Source of the DNA: Bryobacteraceae bacterium
GTDB taxonomy: Bacteria; Acidobacteriota; Terriglobia; Bryobacterales; Bryobacteraceae
Direction: 5' to 3'
Assembly (NCBI GenBank): GCA_029975915.1
Contig: JARKOC010000076.1
Coordinates: 1-24,749 of the forward strand
Length of the DNA: 24,749 nt
Shown: positions 12,784-20,279 of the stretch, piece after piece
Layout of the letters: each line of letters starts with the position of its first letter
How positions within the stretch are numbered: position 1 is the stretch's first letter
Notes under the pieces: generated by a model
What the model saw: the letters and a program-made list of their open reading frames with translations, nothing else
Databases searched by the model: none
Told to the model about the DNA's origin: nothing
Translations under genes and position numbers: made by a program

Positions 12784-14404
12784 CGTCGACGTCCTGGGCT
12801 TCCTCGGCCAGGAACCGGATCACGTTGCGGATTTCCTGCGCCGCGCACGGGTGCAGCCCACTATCCTCGCTGGTGAGGATGTCGATCAGGGCCGAGGCTT
12901 CGGCCTTGCTGAGTTCGGAGGTAGCCCGCTTGTCGAAGTAGAACTCCGCCAGGGCGTGACGGGCCTCCGCCTGCGTTTCCTGGGTTTCGTCCGGGAGCGC
13001 GGTGGCGACCAGCAGTGCCACAGTGGTCTTCTGCTTGCCGCTGACTCCACCCTGCATCTGCTGCGGGATCAGACTCAAGACCTGGGCATGCAGGATCATG
13101 GGATCGTCGATGGGGGTCGTGCGGGCCTTGTAGTAGGTCGGCTCCCCCTGGGGCGCGGTAAACTGCTGCTGCTCAGGCTTGGGTTCTGGTGTCGGCTCCG
13201 GCGCGGGCTGTCCACCCTGGGGCGTCTCGCCGCGCAGGACAGCCGCAATCTGGGCCGGGGGCATCGTGGGGTTGATCCGGGTGCCAGCCCCTTCGAGGGC
13301 CGCGAACAGGTCCGGGGTGCTGGTGATCCCGGTCGCCTGCCGGATAGCCGGGATGAGCTTGGCCGCTTCTCCGGCCCGCCAGTTCGTGACCTGGGGCGCG
13401 GTCTGTTCCCCGCTCGGCGGCTGCGTCACGCCAAGCCCAGGGTTGGTCTCGCGTTCCCGTTCGATGGCCTTGCGCTCATACTCGGTCTGAGAGTGTTCCT
13501 GCTGGCCCTGGGACTGCTGTCCATTCCCGCCCTGCTGCCCGTCCCCGCCCAGGTCTGGGGCCTGGCGGCCGGAGCGCGAAAGGTTGAACACGTCTCCGAC
13601 CTGGTCGGCGTAGTCTTCCAGGTCCTGGGTGAAAAACTCAGACGCGCCGGTGGCGATCATGACCGCCCCAACGAATGCGCGTTTCTGGGAGATTTTGATC
13701 AGGGTGTTGACCAGGTTGGGCGCATCCAGGTTGGGGATGCGGTATTCCTCGCTCGACATGCGATAGGCGCGAGTCTGACTACCCTTGCGCGTGGTCTTCA
13801 TGAACGGGGTCGCTTTCCCGTCCTGAATGGCCTGCCGCCACGCCTGCCAATAGGCCGCGGGCTTACCGTACTGACCGCTGGTCTCGGCCTTCTCGATGGC
13901 GAAGTCAAACTCCTCGGCAGTCGAGGCCCGCTTGACCAGCCTGTCGGGGTCAAGCTCCGGAGGGACGTTCTCGCGGGCTACCCAGCGGTAGCGGTAGCGG
14001 GTCTCCCAGGAATTGACGTCGCCATAGGAGTCGCCCACATATGCGCCGGCCTCGTTGTACAGAATGCAGCGAACCCGGTAACGGAAGAACGGCTCCCCGT
14101 TGTGATCCGCGCCGCTCCAATCTTCGGTTTGGGCGTCGATCACAAACTCGTGCGTGAGGCCATAAAAGATGGCCAGCTTCTGCGCGCCGGGCTGCAAGAG
14201 GGTGGGTTTATCCCCCGCGCCGGGGATCGTCCCGTAGTCGACGCCCAGCTTCAGCACGCCCCGGCTGACGTCGGCGAGGGACATCATGCGCTGCGCCATG
14301 TCTGGAATGGTGAGCGATTGTCCAGACTGATGGGTTGACGGGGCATAGCCTGGGGCGAGGCGGGTCATCCCATTATGCTGTGGCTGCGGTTGAGTGACGG
14401 TCAT
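12767..14404 (-). CDS. Possible single-strand DNA annealing (Rad52/RecT-like) protein
   Basis: A 545-residue protein. Its N-terminal 270 residues form a conserved-looking domain: LQPGAQKLAIFYGL, then GEPFFRYRVRCILYNEAGAY, NSWETRYRYRW, and YRIPNLDAPNLVNTLIKISQ followed by KRAFVGAVMIATGASEFFTQDLED. Proteins with this layout occur in phages and plasmids and are often thought to belong with Rad52- or RecT-like annealing proteins; I cannot confirm that here. A Gln/Gly-rich linker (about 285-330) and a Pro-rich stretch near 400 join it to a C-terminal helical domain at about 435-545. That arrangement suits a DNA-binding core with a partner-binding tail. Two ATGs occur in tandem; the second (14404) has better spacing from GGAGG. 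It lies among replication and repair genes. Confidence 0.65.
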   Translation of the reverse strand: MTVTQPQPQHNGMTRLAPGYAPSTHQSGQSLTIPDMAQRMMSLADVSRGVLKLGVDYGTIPGAGDKPTLLQPGAQKLAIFYGLTHEFVIDAQTEDWSGADHNGEPFFRYRVRCILYNEAGAYVGDSYGDVNSWETRYRYRWVARENVPPELDPDRLVKRASTAEEFDFAIEKAETSGQYGKPAAYWQAWRQAIQDGKATPFMKTTRKGSQTRAYRMSSEEYRIPNLDAPNLVNTLIKISQKRAFVGAVMIATGASEFFTQDLEDYADQVGDVFNLSRSGRQAPDLGGDGQQGGNGQQSQGQQEHSQTEYERKAIERERETNPGLGVTQPPSGEQTAPQVTNWRAGEAAKLIPAIRQATGITSTPDLFAALEGAGTRINPTMPPAQIAAVLRGETPQGGQPAPEPTPEPKPEQQQFTAPQGEPTYYKARTTPIDDPMILHAQVLSLIPQQMQGGVSGKQKTTVALLVATALPDETQETQAEARHALAEFYFDKRATSELSKAEASALIDILTSEDSGLHPCAAQEIRNVIRFLAEEAQDVDDGSEA

Positions 14405-14657
14405 CATGTTCCTCCATAATCTGGGGCATATGGCGTTCTATGTACTTGCGTGCGGCCCAGTCGAAATCCAACAGACAGGGTTCGAGGGGAACTTCGATCA
14501 TGGGACACGGCTCGCCCTCCGGGCTGTCGATGTCCAGCTCGTAGACGATCCGCTCGATTGTGAGCACGACCCGGACAGGTTCCGGGCCTTCCGTGACCGT
14601 GTAGCCACGGGTCAGAATGAGGGGGGCAATGCCCCCCTTGCTGCGATGCTTGGCCAT
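14373..14657 (-). CDS. Small hypothetical protein
   Basis: A 94-residue protein with a basic start (MAKHRSKGG), a stretch of likely beta strands (VRVVLTIERIVYELDIDSPE) and a C-terminal helix (WAARKYIERHMPQIMEEHDD). GGAG lies ten bases before the ATG, inside the end of the preceding gene, whose stop is two bases upstream. Its 3' end overlaps the start of the possible annealing-protein gene by 32 bases, so expression is tied to that gene. No family is recognised. Confidence 0.6.
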   Translation of the reverse strand: MAKHRSKGGIAPLILTRGYTVTEGPEPVRVVLTIERIVYELDIDSPEGEPCPMIEVPLEPCLLDFDWAARKYIERHMPQIMEEHDDRHSTAATA

Positions 14658-14658
14658 G

Positions 14659-15996
14659 TCAGGCGATCTCCACTACGAGGCGGCTGCCCCGGACGGGGGC
14701 CGCTTCCGGTTCAAACAACACGTTCGGTTCCTGGTCGAGCCTGCGAGCTTTGCGCACCAGGTCGAAGGTCGGTTCATCCGGGATGCCGAACGCCCGGCCG
14801 CTTTTCCCTCCCCGGCTTGTGACCCCGGCCAGCACCAGATCGGCCCGCATGCTGATGCCGATGTCACGCAGGCGAGCCATCACCTGGGTTTTCTGTTCCT
14901 CCTTCGTGAGAACGCCAGACTTACTGAGGGTCTCCAGCTCGGTGCAGACCCGGCGTAGTTCCTGGTCGTTGGTCAGCCCGGCCAGCTTGTCGGTGACAAG
15001 GGCGATCAGGTTGTTCAGGCGGCCGACGTTGCGCGGGTGCAGCGCGTTGTTCTGCTCGATGTATTCCAGGGAGTCGATAACCAGGTCGTATATCTCCCCC
15101 TGCACCTGGCCGATAATCTGGTCGATGGCCCGCTGGAACTGAGCCTCGGCGTACTGGCGCGTGTTGGCGACCTCGGCGGCAATGCGCCGATCCCGCTCAA
15201 TGCCCTCGCGTTCCCGTTCCAGCTTCAGGCGTTCCTCCTCGGACTTGGCGGCGGCGATCTGTCGGTTCAGTTCGCGCTCCCGGCGCTGCAAATCCTCCAT
15301 CTTGGCAGCCTTGATTGCCTCCGGAGGGGCGTCGACTTCCGAGAGTGTCCAGGTGATGGCGAACGACCTGCGGATCGTCGCGGCTGACGGGATGTCCTCC
15401 ACCAGCTTGGACTTCTGCTCATCCAGCCAGGCCCCCATTTCGGCGTCGATTTCCGGAGTGGCGTCCGGCTTTGCGAACGTAGCCCGGTAGACCTTGATCA
15501 GACTGTCGGTGTACAGCTCAGCTACCTCGTCGACAATCCGATCCCGGTTGCTCGCGATTTCCTCGGCCAGTTGCCGCCAGCGTTCCACCAAGGGGGTGCC
15601 GTCCCATATGGCTGCCTCGACAAAGGCCGGGGGTTCACTATGGTAGACGTACCTTCGGACTTCGGTCAGCGGCGCTTCGGTGAGCAGCCGCTTCACCTCC
15701 CAGTAGGTCTCCTTGGGCATCAGGTAGCCGAACATGGTCTGGTAGCTCGTCTTCTCGATCAGGGCGCGGGCCATGCGCTCCAGATGCTCCAGTTCCTTTT
15801 CGACGTTCGGAGGCAGCAGGCGGCGAGTTCCCGGCGTGTAAGCTTTCTGGAAGGCAGCCCGGTCAAGTCCCAGGTTGGCCCAATCCGTGCGGACGGAAGC
15901 CCGCCAGCGCTCGACGTTCAGATCAAACTTGACCATCTCGGCCATGACCTTTGCCCAATCAGGCCGCACTCTCGGCAAGTTGTTTAGGTCGTCCAT
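14659..15996 (-). CDS. Large coiled-coil protein of the phage DUF3150-like type
   Basis: A 445-residue, mostly helical protein. The N-terminal 200 residues contain TSYQTMFGYLMPKETYWEVK and IASNRDRIVDEVAELYTDSL, which resemble the DUF3150-type proteins often found beside MoxR-like or other AAA+ ATPases in phages and conjugative elements; the match is from memory of the pattern and is tentative. Residues about 230-290 are a charged coiled coil (LQRRERELNRQIAAAKSEEE, then RLKLEREREGIERDRR). There is no catalytic motif or membrane segment. The ATG at 15996 has a strong GGGGAG site seven bases upstream, better than an upstream TTG. It follows the Ycf46-like ATPase gene across a terminator-like hairpin. 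It may be that ATPase's partner or substrate. Confidence 0.7.
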   Translation of the reverse strand: MDDLNNLPRVRPDWAKVMAEMVKFDLNVERWRASVRTDWANLGLDRAAFQKAYTPGTRRLLPPNVEKELEHLERMARALIEKTSYQTMFGYLMPKETYWEVKRLLTEAPLTEVRRYVYHSEPPAFVEAAIWDGTPLVERWRQLAEEIASNRDRIVDEVAELYTDSLIKVYRATFAKPDATPEIDAEMGAWLDEQKSKLVEDIPSAATIRRSFAITWTLSEVDAPPEAIKAAKMEDLQRRERELNRQIAAAKSEEERLKLEREREGIERDRRIAAEVANTRQYAEAQFQRAIDQIIGQVQGEIYDLVIDSLEYIEQNNALHPRNVGRLNNLIALVTDKLAGLTNDQELRRVCTELETLSKSGVLTKEEQKTQVMARLRDIGISMRADLVLAGVTSRGGKSGRAFGIPDEPTFDLVRKARRLDQEPNVLFEPEAAPVRGSRLVVEIA

Positions 15997-16016
15997 GCTC
16001 TGTCTCCCCAAATAAA

Positions 16017-16042
16017 GCGGGGCGGGATTGATCCCGCCCCGG
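16017..16042 (-). terminator. Hairpin between the AAA+ and coiled-coil genes
   Basis: GGGGCGGGAT and its reverse complement form a hairpin at 16019-16040; the minus strand continues with GCTTTATTT. It lies just after the AAA+ gene's stop, and the next ribosome site follows within 20 bases, leaving no room for a promoter. It is therefore more likely a partial terminator or an mRNA-stabilising stem than the end of a unit. Confidence 0.65.
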
Positions 16043-16067
16043 TGTATACAGGATGTCGTGTGCTGGT

Positions 16068-17867
16068 TTACAAATCGAGGTTGAGTGTGCGGCCGCTCCG
16101 GTTGCCGCTCCCGCCCTGTTCCTGGACGGAGGTTGTCTGGTCGGCATCCATCATGCGGCGGATGCTCGGCGGCAGCAGGTCCCGGTCGGTGATGTAGTTG
16201 AGCGCCGACCGGATCATGACCTGTTTGTCGGCCTTGTTCGTGGTCATGACTGCCCAGGCCGCGTGTTCGAGGTCGGCCATGGTGACGACGTCGCGCCCAT
16301 CCCTGCTGGCGGTGCGATACGCTTTCTTGACGACCGATTCGATTTCTGCCCCGCTGTAGTCGACCAGCTTGGCGGCGACCGTGAGAGGGTCGACGTTGTC
16401 TTCCAGCGTGATCCAGTTCTTACGGGCCATTGCCTGGATCATGGCGGCGCGTTCCTCGTCGGTTTCCGGGGCCGTGACCAGGACGTGCAGGTCGGCTCGC
16501 CCCGGCCGCATCACGGCAGGTTCGATGTCTTCCGGGTAGTTCGTGATCAGTACCCAGAAGATGCCTTTCGTCTGGCTCATGAAATTCTGGAGGCGGGCGC
16601 CAATGTTCCCGTCCACACTCGATCCGGTGGCCGACTTGGCCCGCTTGAACCCGACTTGCCGCTCGGCCTCGTCGACGATGACCACAACGGGGGCCATGGA
16701 CTCAATGATGCCCAGGGCCTTTTCGAGCTTCGCCTCGGACTCGCCCACGTAGCTGCCCAGCAGGTTGCCCATGCGCAGCAGCACGACGTTCATCCCGGCC
16801 TCTTTGCCCAGGGCAACCGCGAAGTACGTTTTGCCCACCCCAGGGTCGCCCATCAGGACCGCGCCTGCTGGCACCGCCCCCAGATGGCCGTTTAGCATGG
16901 GTGTAGTCACGTCCTCGCTGAATACCCGCTTGAGTTCGTCCAGCCCAACCACGGCCTCAAAACCGTAGGTGGCTTCGATGCTCTCCAACAATCCCGCGCT
17001 GGCGGCCGCTAGCAGCTCGTCCTTGCGTTGGCGCGCCATCTCGGCGGTCAGGGGAGCGCCGGCGATCTTGGCCTTGACCAGTACATCCTCGACGTGCAGC
17101 AGCAGCAGGCCCGCAGTCATGGCCGCGAACCGCTCGGCGGTGAACCCCTGGGCGAAGGCGACGCCGTGCGCGACTGCGTAGGTTCTGATGAAACTCAGGC
17201 GGTCGTCGTAGTTCGGGGCCGGGACTTCGACCCCGTAGCTGGCCTCGGTCACATTCGACGGAATGTTGCTCAGATTGGGAGTGAGCAGGAAAATCATCGG
17301 GGCGTTGTCGCCGCGCCAGGCTGGGTTCCGCGCCCACTTCAGCAGATGGGCTTGAGCCACTCGCTGGCCCTCCTCGGCATATCCTGTGCCGGTGGACGGA
17401 AAGCTGAGATCGGCCATGTCCATGATCAGGGCTACCCGGTAGGTGCTGTCCTTGCTGCCGTCGCGGAACCGATTAACCAGGTTCAGGGCCTGCCCCAAGA
17501 GCTTGAGCGCCTTCTCAGGGTCGGAGGGCAGTTCTTCGCTCGACCCAGTTCCGCCAAGGGCACCCGCCAGCGCGTCGGCCAATCCGGTTGCCTGCTGCGG
17601 TTGACTGAGCACCAGGCGGTTGAACAGATCGCGCATGGTCGGCAGCGGGAAGTTGATCCCGTCTGCCAAGTCGTAGGTGATCACCAGGTCGAACCCGGCG
17701 CGGGTCAACCCCTGGGTCAGCCAGGGCACGAGGTCGATTGTGACCGGTCGCTTCTGGTCATCAATGGCCGGAATGACATCGGCCACGCCGGGGCCGTGCA
17801 AGACGAACTGCACGGCGGTGTTGTGCGCGAAAGCGTCCTGGATAGTATTCCAAAATTTGGGGGCCAT
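16068..17867 (-). CDS. Ycf46-like AAA+ ATPase with a degenerate first AAA module
   Basis: A 599-residue protein. The C-terminal AAA+ domain is complete: Walker A GDPGVGKT at 340-347, GSYVGESE pore-side motif at 371-378, Walker B VVIVDE at 395-400, sensor 1 LITN at 440-443, and arginine-finger RPGR at 454-457. It ends with the four-helix lid (VDYSGAEIESVVKKAYRTAS). The first 260 residues keep an AAA-like strand order (ALIMDMADLSFP, then APMIFLLTPNLSNIPSNV) but lack Walker residues. That tandem layout is like Ycf46 and related proteins, which unfold or remodel protein complexes. The C-terminal tail is disordered (QEQGGSGNRSGRTLNLDL). GGGAG lies nine bases before the ATG. The likely substrate is another protein of the element. 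Confidence 0.85.
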   Translation of the reverse strand: MAPKFWNTIQDAFAHNTAVQFVLHGPGVADVIPAIDDQKRPVTIDLVPWLTQGLTRAGFDLVITYDLADGINFPLPTMRDLFNRLVLSQPQQATGLADALAGALGGTGSSEELPSDPEKALKLLGQALNLVNRFRDGSKDSTYRVALIMDMADLSFPSTGTGYAEEGQRVAQAHLLKWARNPAWRGDNAPMIFLLTPNLSNIPSNVTEASYGVEVPAPNYDDRLSFIRTYAVAHGVAFAQGFTAERFAAMTAGLLLLHVEDVLVKAKIAGAPLTAEMARQRKDELLAAASAGLLESIEATYGFEAVVGLDELKRVFSEDVTTPMLNGHLGAVPAGAVLMGDPGVGKTYFAVALGKEAGMNVVLLRMGNLLGSYVGESEAKLEKALGIIESMAPVVVIVDEAERQVGFKRAKSATGSSVDGNIGARLQNFMSQTKGIFWVLITNYPEDIEPAVMRPGRADLHVLVTAPETDEERAAMIQAMARKNWITLEDNVDPLTVAAKLVDYSGAEIESVVKKAYRTASRDGRDVVTMADLEHAAWAVMTTNKADKQVMIRSALNYITDRDLLPPSIRRMMDADQTTSVQEQGGSGNRSGRTLNLDL

Positions 17868-17872
17868 GATTT

Positions 17873-18556
17873 CTATCTCCCTGTCTGTGTCAGGCGACGA
17901 ATTGCAGCGGCACGCACTTTTTCTTTGTTGTGGCGGTGAGTCTCGAATTTTCCGGAGGGGGTCAGGTTGATTCCCTGCCCCTTGAGCACGGCCAGCAGCA
18001 TCTCCAGCTTCGTTCGGCCCGCGTCGAACGGGCCATCCTCGGTGAGGGCGGTGATTCGGCCGTCGATGGTGATTTCGAGCCGCGCTGTTTCCTTGTAGAC
18101 CGTGATGAGTCCGGGGCGCGGAGCGCTGGCCCCCAGGTCGATCCGAAACTCAAGAGTGCCGTTCGGCTTGACCTTCGCATCCCTGGGATTGAGGCCCAGC
18201 CCCTTGCAGCTATTGACCACCTGGGCCTGCATTTGCTGGCCGACGTAGACCTGGGCGAGGGCTTGAGCGAGGTCGGTCACTTCCTTATACTTCCTGAGGT
18301 ATTGCCCGGTCTCCATGTCGCGGATTTCGATCCGGTTTCCGACGAAGGCCAGGCCGTTGCACAAGGTGCAAACCCCCAGCGCCCAGGCTGTGGGGATGGT
18401 CTCGCCTCTGGTGGCGAACCACCCGGTCACCGGGATGCCCTTCTCTCTCATCCAGGCTTTGAACCGGTCGCGTTCCTTGGGATTGTTGGCGAAGAACCGC
18501 TCGACGTCGAAGCGCATCTCGGCAGTAGTGATGGCGACGCCTGAACAGGGACTCAT
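17873..18556 (-). CDS. Hypothetical protein upstream of the AAA+ ATPase
   Basis: A 227-residue protein that overlaps the HNH gene's stop (ATGA at 18553-18556) and ends five bases before the AAA+ gene start. Residues about 14-40 (MRFDVERFFANNPKERDRFK) look helical. CTLC at about 63-66 is an isolated CxxC. The second half is beta-rich (LEFRIDLGASAPRPGLITVY, then ARLEITIDGRITALTEDGP), ending in a basic helix (HRHNKEKVRAAAIRRLTQTG). The middle shows a long helix (EVTDLAQALAQVYVGQQMQA). The second half recalls DUF1257-type proteins, which often accompany Ycf46-like ATPases in plastids, cyanobacteria and phages, but that link is tentative. GGAGAG lies six bases before the ATG. Confidence 0.7.
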   Translation of the reverse strand: MSPCSGVAITTAEMRFDVERFFANNPKERDRFKAWMREKGIPVTGWFATRGETIPTAWALGVCTLCNGLAFVGNRIEIRDMETGQYLRKYKEVTDLAQALAQVYVGQQMQAQVVNSCKGLGLNPRDAKVKPNGTLEFRIDLGASAPRPGLITVYKETARLEITIDGRITALTEDGPFDAGRTKLEMLLAVLKGQGINLTPSGKFETHRHNKEKVRAAAIRRLTQTGR

Positions 18557-19113
18557 GATGTTCTCTCCAATTGAATGTGCGACCAGCGCTGGCCGTTTGC
18601 AATCTTGCTGATATTTGGGGGGCGGACGCCGAATCGCCTTGCGATTTCGGCCTGCCGGATGCCTTCGCGTAGCAGCCGCTTGATTTCGAAGACTTGTCGA
18701 TCGGTGAGCTTAGCCATCTTGTGCCGCTCGCCTTTTTTGAAGGCCCCAGGGGAAGCGGGATAGCCCAGGACATCATGCCGGTGTTTCGAATTCTGGCTGG
18801 GCGTCACATACTCAAGATTGACTGCCCGATTGTCGTCCTTGACCCCGTTCCTATGGTTGACTTCGTAACCTGAAGGGCACGGGCCAAGAAAAGCTCCAGT
18901 CACGAGCCGATGTACGCTCACCGATGCTTTGTTGTGACCGCCATAGTGAAGATGGACAGCCACATACCCCTTGTAATTATGGGTCTGGGTCATGATCCGC
19001 CCGGCCTTGCACCGTCCCCGGCCGCCTTTGGTTCTGCGGACCCGGCCCAGGTTGGAAACCTCGTATGCCTCTTTGAACTCCTCAAGCGGAACCGGCCGCC
19101 ATTGTTCCTGCAT
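18553..19113 (-). CDS. HNH endonuclease, free-standing homing type (NUMOD4-HNH-HTH)
   Basis: A 186-residue protein with three parts. The NUMOD4-type start is WRPVPLEEFKEAYEVSNLGRVRR (split at 5-16 and 17-27). The HNH core has VHRLVTGAFLG at 67-77, the metal-binding pair in NHRNG at 86-90, and NLEYVTPSQN at 99-108. The C-terminal DNA-binding helix-turn-helix is KLTDRQVFEIKRLLREGIRQ and AEIARRFGVRPPNISKI at 135-172. Such enzymes nick or cut DNA at a specific site and spread as mobile genes. It sits between two genes of a co-transcribed row with a four-base overlap, as if inserted without harm. GGGGAG lies eight bases before the ATG. It may instead serve the element, for example in cutting rival DNA. 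Confidence 0.9.
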   Translation of the reverse strand: MQEQWRPVPLEEFKEAYEVSNLGRVRRTKGGRGRCKAGRIMTQTHNYKGYVAVHLHYGGHNKASVSVHRLVTGAFLGPCPSGYEVNHRNGVKDDNRAVNLEYVTPSQNSKHRHDVLGYPASPGAFKKGERHKMAKLTDRQVFEIKRLLREGIRQAEIARRFGVRPPNISKIANGQRWSHIQLERTS

Positions 19114-19134
19114 GGTCTGTTCTCCCCTATGGAA

Positions 19135-19163
19135 AGCCCCCCAGGGGGTGGCCCTGGGGGGCT
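19135..19163 (-). terminator. Hairpin after the zinc-ribbon gene
   Basis: Arms AGCCCCCCAGGG (19135-19146) and CCCTGGGGGGCT (19152-19163) are exact reverse complements around a 5-base loop. It lies between the zinc-ribbon gene stop and the HNH gene's ribosome site. The minus strand ends CTTTCC, a poor U-tract, so termination may be weak. Confidence 0.6.
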
Positions 19164-19170
19164 GCTTGCT

Positions 19171-19794
19171 CTATTCGAGTTCGGCCATCTTCTGGCGGTA
19201 GGTGGCGTCGGCAGCCAGTTGGCGGTAGTACGTGCGGGCCTTGATCCGCTGGATGCGCGCCCGATCCCGTGATACCTCGAAGGTCGGAAGGGTATCGATG
19301 TTGATACCGAACTGCACAAGGATGGCCGCCTCCTCCTCGGTGCGGAGGTAATGAGGCTTGGCGAGGATGGCCTCGGCGTCGGCGGCGGTGATGACCTGGG
19401 GGGCTTCCTCGGAAGCGACAACCCCATTCGTGCAAGTCGGGCAGGTCATGCGGGCGGCCGCGTAGTATCCGGTCTCGTGATACTCGTGGCTGTGGGTTGT
19501 GCCTCCGCAGTCGGGGCATAGGCGGGCGCTACCGTCGCGGGTTGCCAGCAGAGCGCGGCCGCGATTGGTCAGCCCCGCGCCCATGCCCCCGTAACGGCCC
19601 GGCCAGATGTCGGCGGCCCCGATATGAGCCAGGGCGCGGAGGTCGTCGATCTGCTCTTTCGTGGTGGCGGTGTATTTGACGATGGTCGCCAGGGCGTAGA
19701 GCGCCCGGCGCTGCTGTTCGGTGAGGTTCTGCCAGGACGTAATCGGGCGGTCGATGGTGGCCGGGAGAAGGTATTGCGCGGTCGGCTGGTTCAT
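19171..19794 (-). CDS. Zinc-ribbon protein, first gene after the tRNA
   Basis: A 207-residue protein starting at the ATG at 19794, with AAGGAG six bases upstream; a longer reading from 19830 runs into the hairpin after the tRNA and is rejected. CPDC at 93-96 and CPTC at 118-121, with His in between (THSHEYHETGYY), form a likely zinc ribbon. The N-terminal 90 residues look helical with a winged-helix feel (TEQQRRALYALATIVKYTAT, then GAGLTNRGRALLA). The C-terminal helix region is Arg-rich (RDRARIQRIKARTYYRQLAA). It may bind nucleic acid. No family is recognised. It leads the row that includes the HNH nuclease and the AAA+ ATPase. Confidence 0.7.
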   Translation of the reverse strand: MNQPTAQYLLPATIDRPITSWQNLTEQQRRALYALATIVKYTATTKEQIDDLRALAHIGAADIWPGRYGGMGAGLTNRGRALLATRDGSARLCPDCGGTTHSHEYHETGYYAAARMTCPTCTNGVVASEEAPQVITAADAEAILAKPHYLRTEEEAAILVQFGINIDTLPTFEVSRDRARIQRIKARTYYRQLAADATYRQKMAELE

Positions 19795-19827
19795 GGTACG
19801 CTCCTTATGGATTTGAATTGAGAAACG

Positions 19828-19859
19828 CAAAGCCCCCTGGTTGCAGCCAAGGGGCTTTG
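19828..19859 (-). terminator. Hairpin just after the tRNA
   Basis: Arms CAAAGCCCC (19828-19836) and GGGGCTTTG (19851-19859) pair, and TGG with CCA continues the stem past one unpaired base on each side. The minus strand then reads CGTTTCTC. It ends the tRNA transcript at least in part; the next ribosome site is only about 25 bases further on. Confidence 0.7.
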
Positions 19860-19863
19860 TATT

Positions 19864-19935
19864 TGCGAGGTACCGGACTCGAACCGGTGTCTACAGGCTG
19901 TCAGCCTGTCGTTTTGCCATTGAAACTAACCCCGC
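19864..19935 (-). tRNA. tRNA-Val (anticodon GAC)
   Basis: The minus strand from 19935 to 19864 folds as a cloverleaf. The acceptor arm is GCGGGGT with ACCTCGC (one G-U pair), the D stem GTTT with AAAC, the anticodon stem ACAGG with CCTGT and loop CTGACAG, and the T arm ACCGG, loop TTCGAGT, CCGGT. The anticodon is GAC, which reads valine GUC and GUU. The base after the acceptor is A, and CCA is not encoded. Position 14 is C where A is almost universal, a departure often seen in tRNAs of mobile elements. It lies inside the element, between a long leader and the next gene row, and probably shares their transcript. Confidence 0.88.
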
Positions 19936-20130
19936 GTGGCAGAGGTGTTTGCCCCTCGAAGGGCGTCTCAGCCACTTCAAGGGACACGGGAACCGCGTAT
20001 CGGCGTCACTACGAACCACACGCCACGACTCCTTTAGGTTTTCACCGCTGCCCTTTCGTCCCGGTTGTTTCTCCGGGCGGCTGGCCGGGGTTCCCTTTGT
20101 GCGCTCTTTTCTCAGCGCCCCCTCGCTATG

Positions 20131-20168
20131 ACCCGGTATTCTGGGCCTTACCCGATGTTCTGGGCCTT
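20131..20168. repeat. Tandem 19-bp direct repeat
   Basis: ACCCGGTATTCTGGGCCTT (20131-20149) is followed directly by a copy with two changes (20150-20168). It lies inside the structured leader. It could be a repeated RNA element or paired protein-binding sites. Confidence 0.65.
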
Positions 20169-20244
20169 CGTTGTGGGGAGATCACGTTCGGTCGCGTGGT
20201 TCAGTCCCGTATATGGCTCAGCGCGTGGTTTCCCTATCGGGATG

Positions 20245-20273
20245 TTGTTCTAGAGGTGGACTGCTGCTATAAT
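20245..20273 (+). promoter_or_regulatory. Candidate sigma-70 promoter, plus strand
   Basis: TTGTTC (20245-20250) and a perfect TATAAT (20268-20273) are separated by exactly 17 bases. Transcription would start near 20280, against the direction of the element's genes, where a row of stem-loops begins. The -35 box matches consensus at only three positions. Confidence 0.5.
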
Positions 20274-20279
20274 GGGGCT

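Noticed and set aside
12851..14338. Plus-strand frame of 495 codons
   Set aside because: It is antisense to the well-supported annealing-protein candidate and has repetitive Gly/Leu/Arg composition with no domain.
15997..16011. Upstream TTG start for the coiled-coil gene
   Set aside because: Its codons coincide with the GGGGAG ribosome site of the ATG at 15996, which is the better start.
19864..19935. tRNA gene as the integration site
   Set aside because: It lies about 1 kb inside the element, flanked on both sides by element sequence; the truncated DinB-like gene marks the junction instead.
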